A model generated the notes under the pieces. It searched no databases. It was given only the letters and a program-made list of their open reading frames with translations, and was not told the DNA's origin. Made by a program: the position numbers and the translations under genes. Positions 5,292-7,296 of a DNA stretch of 7,296 nucleotides are shown piece by piece (within the stretch, counting starts at the first letter, position 1; each line of letters begins with the position of its first letter). This DNA is from Anaerofilum sp. (GTDB lineage: Bacteria > Bacillota > Clostridia > Oscillospirales > Ruminococcaceae). The DNA lies in assembly GCA_020024115.1 (NCBI GenBank), contig JAHHUF010000088.1, positions 1 to 7,296 on the forward strand, in the 5' to 3' direction.

Positions 5292-6180
5292 TCTGCTTTT
5301 TCAGGCGTTCTTTTACCAATTCTATAAAATCATTCGGAGCAGTTACTTGAATCATCGGGCCAAATGACAACACACGAATCAGCAATTCTGTTTCGTCGTC
5401 TTTTTCATACCAAAGGGTGACTTGATATTCATATTTTGACAAACGAATGGTTTCTTTTTCAAAATGAGAAAAATGGAGCAGCACCCGTTCCAGTGCATTG
5501 CGTTGATTGTTCAAACGAAAGGTCAGACTTTTAAGCTGTTTGGGGTGTTCTGCAAATTCTGACAACTCCACCTGATGCAGCAATTCGCAAGATTCAATGC
5601 GAGCAAGATTGATGATATGTTTATTTTTTGTTCCAAAGGCAATCACTCGAAATTTATCATCCTTTGGGGAATATTCCAAATGATACGGAACACAAAACAC
5701 TTGATGATTTGTCTGTCGATGCCCTTTAAATTTAACATGAATTTTGCAATGTGTTTTGATTGCCTGCAAAATTTGACGAAATATCATTCGGTATGTTTCA
5801 TCTTGATAGGGGTCTCCATCCAAATACTGGTCGAAATAAACAATATCCTCCACATCAAACAGTGGCTCTACATCCTCCAGCCCTGTTGTGTTAGGAGAAA
5901 ACAAAGCAATCCGTTCATCTTGCAGCAATGTTTTCAGCCATCGCTTTTGCAGTTGGGTCAAAGGCATAGTTGGAGTATGTTGAATGGGTGTAGTAAAATC
6001 CTCTTTTAAAAGCAGCCAATCTTCTTTAAGTGCTGTCGGAATTGTCAGCAGACTCTCTGCAAATGCTTTTTTCTGCACAATTTGATTGAGTGTAGCTTGG
6101 TTTAATGTTCCTTGTACTGCTTCTGCCAAAATATCTGCCACTACATTAAAATAACTGCCATAAATCTCATGAAAGAGCAT
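5275..6180 (-). CDS. WYL-domain transcriptional regulator (second of a pair)
   Basis: WYL proteins are DNA-binding regulators whose WYL domain senses a ligand, often thought to be nucleic acid or nucleotide. In this 301-residue protein the WYL domain spans about 140-205, with the degenerate signature VPYHLEYSPKDDKFRVIAF (164-182) and NLARIESCELL (191-201); the W-Y-L triad itself reads H-L-E-Y. A C-terminal WCX-like region runs from about 215 to 300 (RNALERVLLHFSHFEKE, RVLSFGPMIQVTAP). Residues 1-95 are helical and include LTQLQKRWLKTLLQDERIALF, seen in clostridial WYL proteins. I cannot recognise a clear winged helix there. The ATG overlaps the end of the first WYL gene by 14 bases and has AGGAGG six bases upstream. 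The two proteins probably act together. The neighbouring Y-like RNA and SPFH-rtcB operon are the likely targets, by position only. Confidence 0.88.
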   Translation of the reverse strand: MLFHEIYGSYFNVVADILAEAVQGTLNQATLNQIVQKKAFAESLLTIPTALKEDWLLLKEDFTTPIQHTPTMPLTQLQKRWLKTLLQDERIALFSPNTTGLEDVEPLFDVEDIVYFDQYLDGDPYQDETYRMIFRQILQAIKTHCKIHVKFKGHRQTNHQVFCVPYHLEYSPKDDKFRVIAFGTKNKHIINLARIESCELLHQVELSEFAEHPKQLKSLTFRLNNQRNALERVLLHFSHFEKETIRLSKYEYQVTLWYEKDDETELLIRVLSFGPMIQVTAPNDFIELVKERLKKQKSCEL

Positions 6181-7296
6181 CGCTATCCTCCTCGTACAGT
6201 TGCAGCATCTGCTCCAAATCTGAATAAAAAGTATCTACAAGCTGTTGATTGCTCGATTTTAATTGGATAATTCTGCCGATAAAGGTACGAATCCATGGCA
6301 GCAATTCCATCGCATCATAAGTGTTCGTGCTGTAACGATATGTATGCTCATCCAATTTCTCTACTATACCATTTCGTTTTTCCCGTTCCAACCGCTTTGG
6401 GATATGTGGTTCATTGTTACCTGCATAGATTGTCATTTCAATATGCGCCACAGTGCGTCCAACTCCAATAGATGCCCCCCACAAATGATTTTTCATTTTT
6501 TTATAGTGGTCAATATACTTTTGGGCATTTGGTTCAAAATTGCCTGCTTTGATTTTATGAATAGAATCCAACCTCAGCAAAATCAATCGTTTGGTATGAT
6601 ACTGATAGCAAACCAAATATTCTCTGCCTGTCTGGGTGCTAAGATGTATTTTTATAGGATAAATTGTCTGTTGACTTATTTTATGACTATACTGGTTTTC
6701 CAAATACAACACAACCGACCGATGCTCTCGAATTTGCACCAACAATTGACAAAGAATGTCACTATCCATTGCATGAAGGATATAATGATGCTTAAAGCAA
6801 AAATAGTCTGGTTGCTGTTTGCACTTATCCAACAAAAACGACCCCACAACCCCAACGGGGTTTTCCTCTGAAAAAAATGCAATGGCATCTATCCATGAGT
6901 CCAAATTCACTGTATCCTTTGCCAACCGATAATGGACTTGTCTCCCTTGTTTTTCACTGACTATCAGCCCCAAATCCACATATTCTTTCAATTTTTTTCG
7001 CACAGTGGATTCCTCAAAAGCATCCTGATTTTCAAAACAAGAAAGATATTGTTGTGTCATTTGCTCTACCAGTTGATTGACTGTCAGCAATTTTCCAGCC
7101 TGTAAAACATCCAAAAGATAAAAATGTAGTGTAATATCCTTATTTGTAAAACTTTTCGCCTTAAAGGATTGATAAAGCGGATTGTGCAAGGTGCTGTGGC
7201 TATCCACCGACAAAAAAACATTTTTTCCGTTTGCATTTTGTCGAAACCGCATATATTCCCCCAACCAGCTTTCCACACGGCGGCGTTCATTGTCAT
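6167..7296 (-). CDS. WYL-domain regulator with winged helix (5' end outside window)
   Basis: This is the first of two overlapping WYL genes. Counted from the GTG at 7276 there are 369 residues. A winged-helix DNA-binding domain is plausible at about 45-120 (LLTVNQLVEQMTQQY, ESTVRKKLKEYVDLGLIVSEKQGRQVHYRLA). A WYL-type domain follows at about 170-245 (IYPIKIHLSTQTGREYLVCYQYHTKRLILLRLDSIHKIK, with CYQYHTKRL in the signature position). A WCX-like C-terminal region lies at about 275-365. The frame stays open to the window edge (DNERRR before the GTG), and the GTG has no Shine-Dalgarno site, so the true start is probably a few codons beyond the right edge. The stop TGA (6169-6167) lies inside the second WYL gene. 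The pair is likely translationally coupled and may regulate itself as well as the RNA-repair operon downstream. Confidence 0.85.
   Translation of the reverse strand, partial: DNERRRVESWLGEYMRFRQNANGKNVFLSVDSHSTLHNPLYQSFKAKSFTNKDITLHFYLLDVLQAGKLLTVNQLVEQMTQQYLSCFENQDAFEESTVRKKLKEYVDLGLIVSEKQGRQVHYRLAKDTVNLDSWIDAIAFFSEENPVGVVGSFLLDKCKQQPDYFCFKHHYILHAMDSDILCQLLVQIREHRSVVLYLENQYSHKISQQTIYPIKIHLSTQTGREYLVCYQYHTKRLILLRLDSIHKIKAGNFEPNAQKYIDHYKKMKNHLWGASIGVGRTVAHIEMTIYAGNNEPHIPKRLEREKRNGIVEKLDEHTYRYSTNTYDAMELLPWIRTFIGRIIQLKSSNQQLVDTFYSDLEQMLQLYEEDSDALS
6187..6192 (-). promoter_or_regulatory. Shine-Dalgarno site of the second WYL gene
   Basis: AGGAGG lies six bases before the ATG at 6180, within the coding end of the first WYL gene. 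It supports the overlapping start. Confidence 0.8.

Overview
The window suggests a low-GC, Gram-positive member of the Clostridia, probably an Oscillospiraceae/Ruminococcaceae-type gut anaerobe. The evidence is strong AGGAGG-type Shine-Dalgarno sites, sigma-A promoters with TGn extended -10 elements, U-tract terminators, a tRNA with encoded CCA, and a tandem pair of clostridial-style WYL regulators. No species can be named from the sequence alone.

All protein genes lie on the minus strand, so read from right to left. (1) 7296-5275: two overlapping WYL-domain transcriptional regulators; the first runs off the right edge. They end in a terminator whose left arm is the last codons of the second gene. 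(2) 5228-4806: a gene-free stretch of about 470 bases. It has its own extended -10 promoter and a tRNA-like fold in permuted order: a canonical T-arm, then an acceptor stem closed by a three-base loop, then a D-like arm. This is the arrangement described for the tRNA-like module of bacterial Y RNAs (YrlA type). A strong terminator pointing the other way (plus strand, 4970-5013) suggests a second, plus-strand RNA there. (3) 4805-3699: an SPFH/band-7 (slipin-like) protein with three N-terminal repeats. (4) 3682-2480: an RtcB RNA ligase, 16 bases downstream and surely co-transcribed. (5) 2356-2431, plus strand: tRNA-Thr(CGU) with promoter and terminator. (6) 2155-339: rpsB-tsf (ribosomal protein S2 and EF-Ts), with promoter, a structured leader that can form a pseudoknot, and a terminator past tsf. 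(7) 1-338 holds that terminator plus unassigned sequence.

The right two thirds look like one functional unit: two WYL ligand-sensing regulators, a Y-RNA-like transcript, an SPFH scaffold and the RtcB ligase. In enterobacteria RtcB is encoded beside the Ro60 orthologue Rsr and Y RNAs. Here a Y-RNA-like gene sits beside rtcB with no Ro60 gene in view, and an SPFH protein and WYL regulators take the place of RtcR. I infer an inducible RNA-repair or RNA-stress locus. The left third is ordinary housekeeping.
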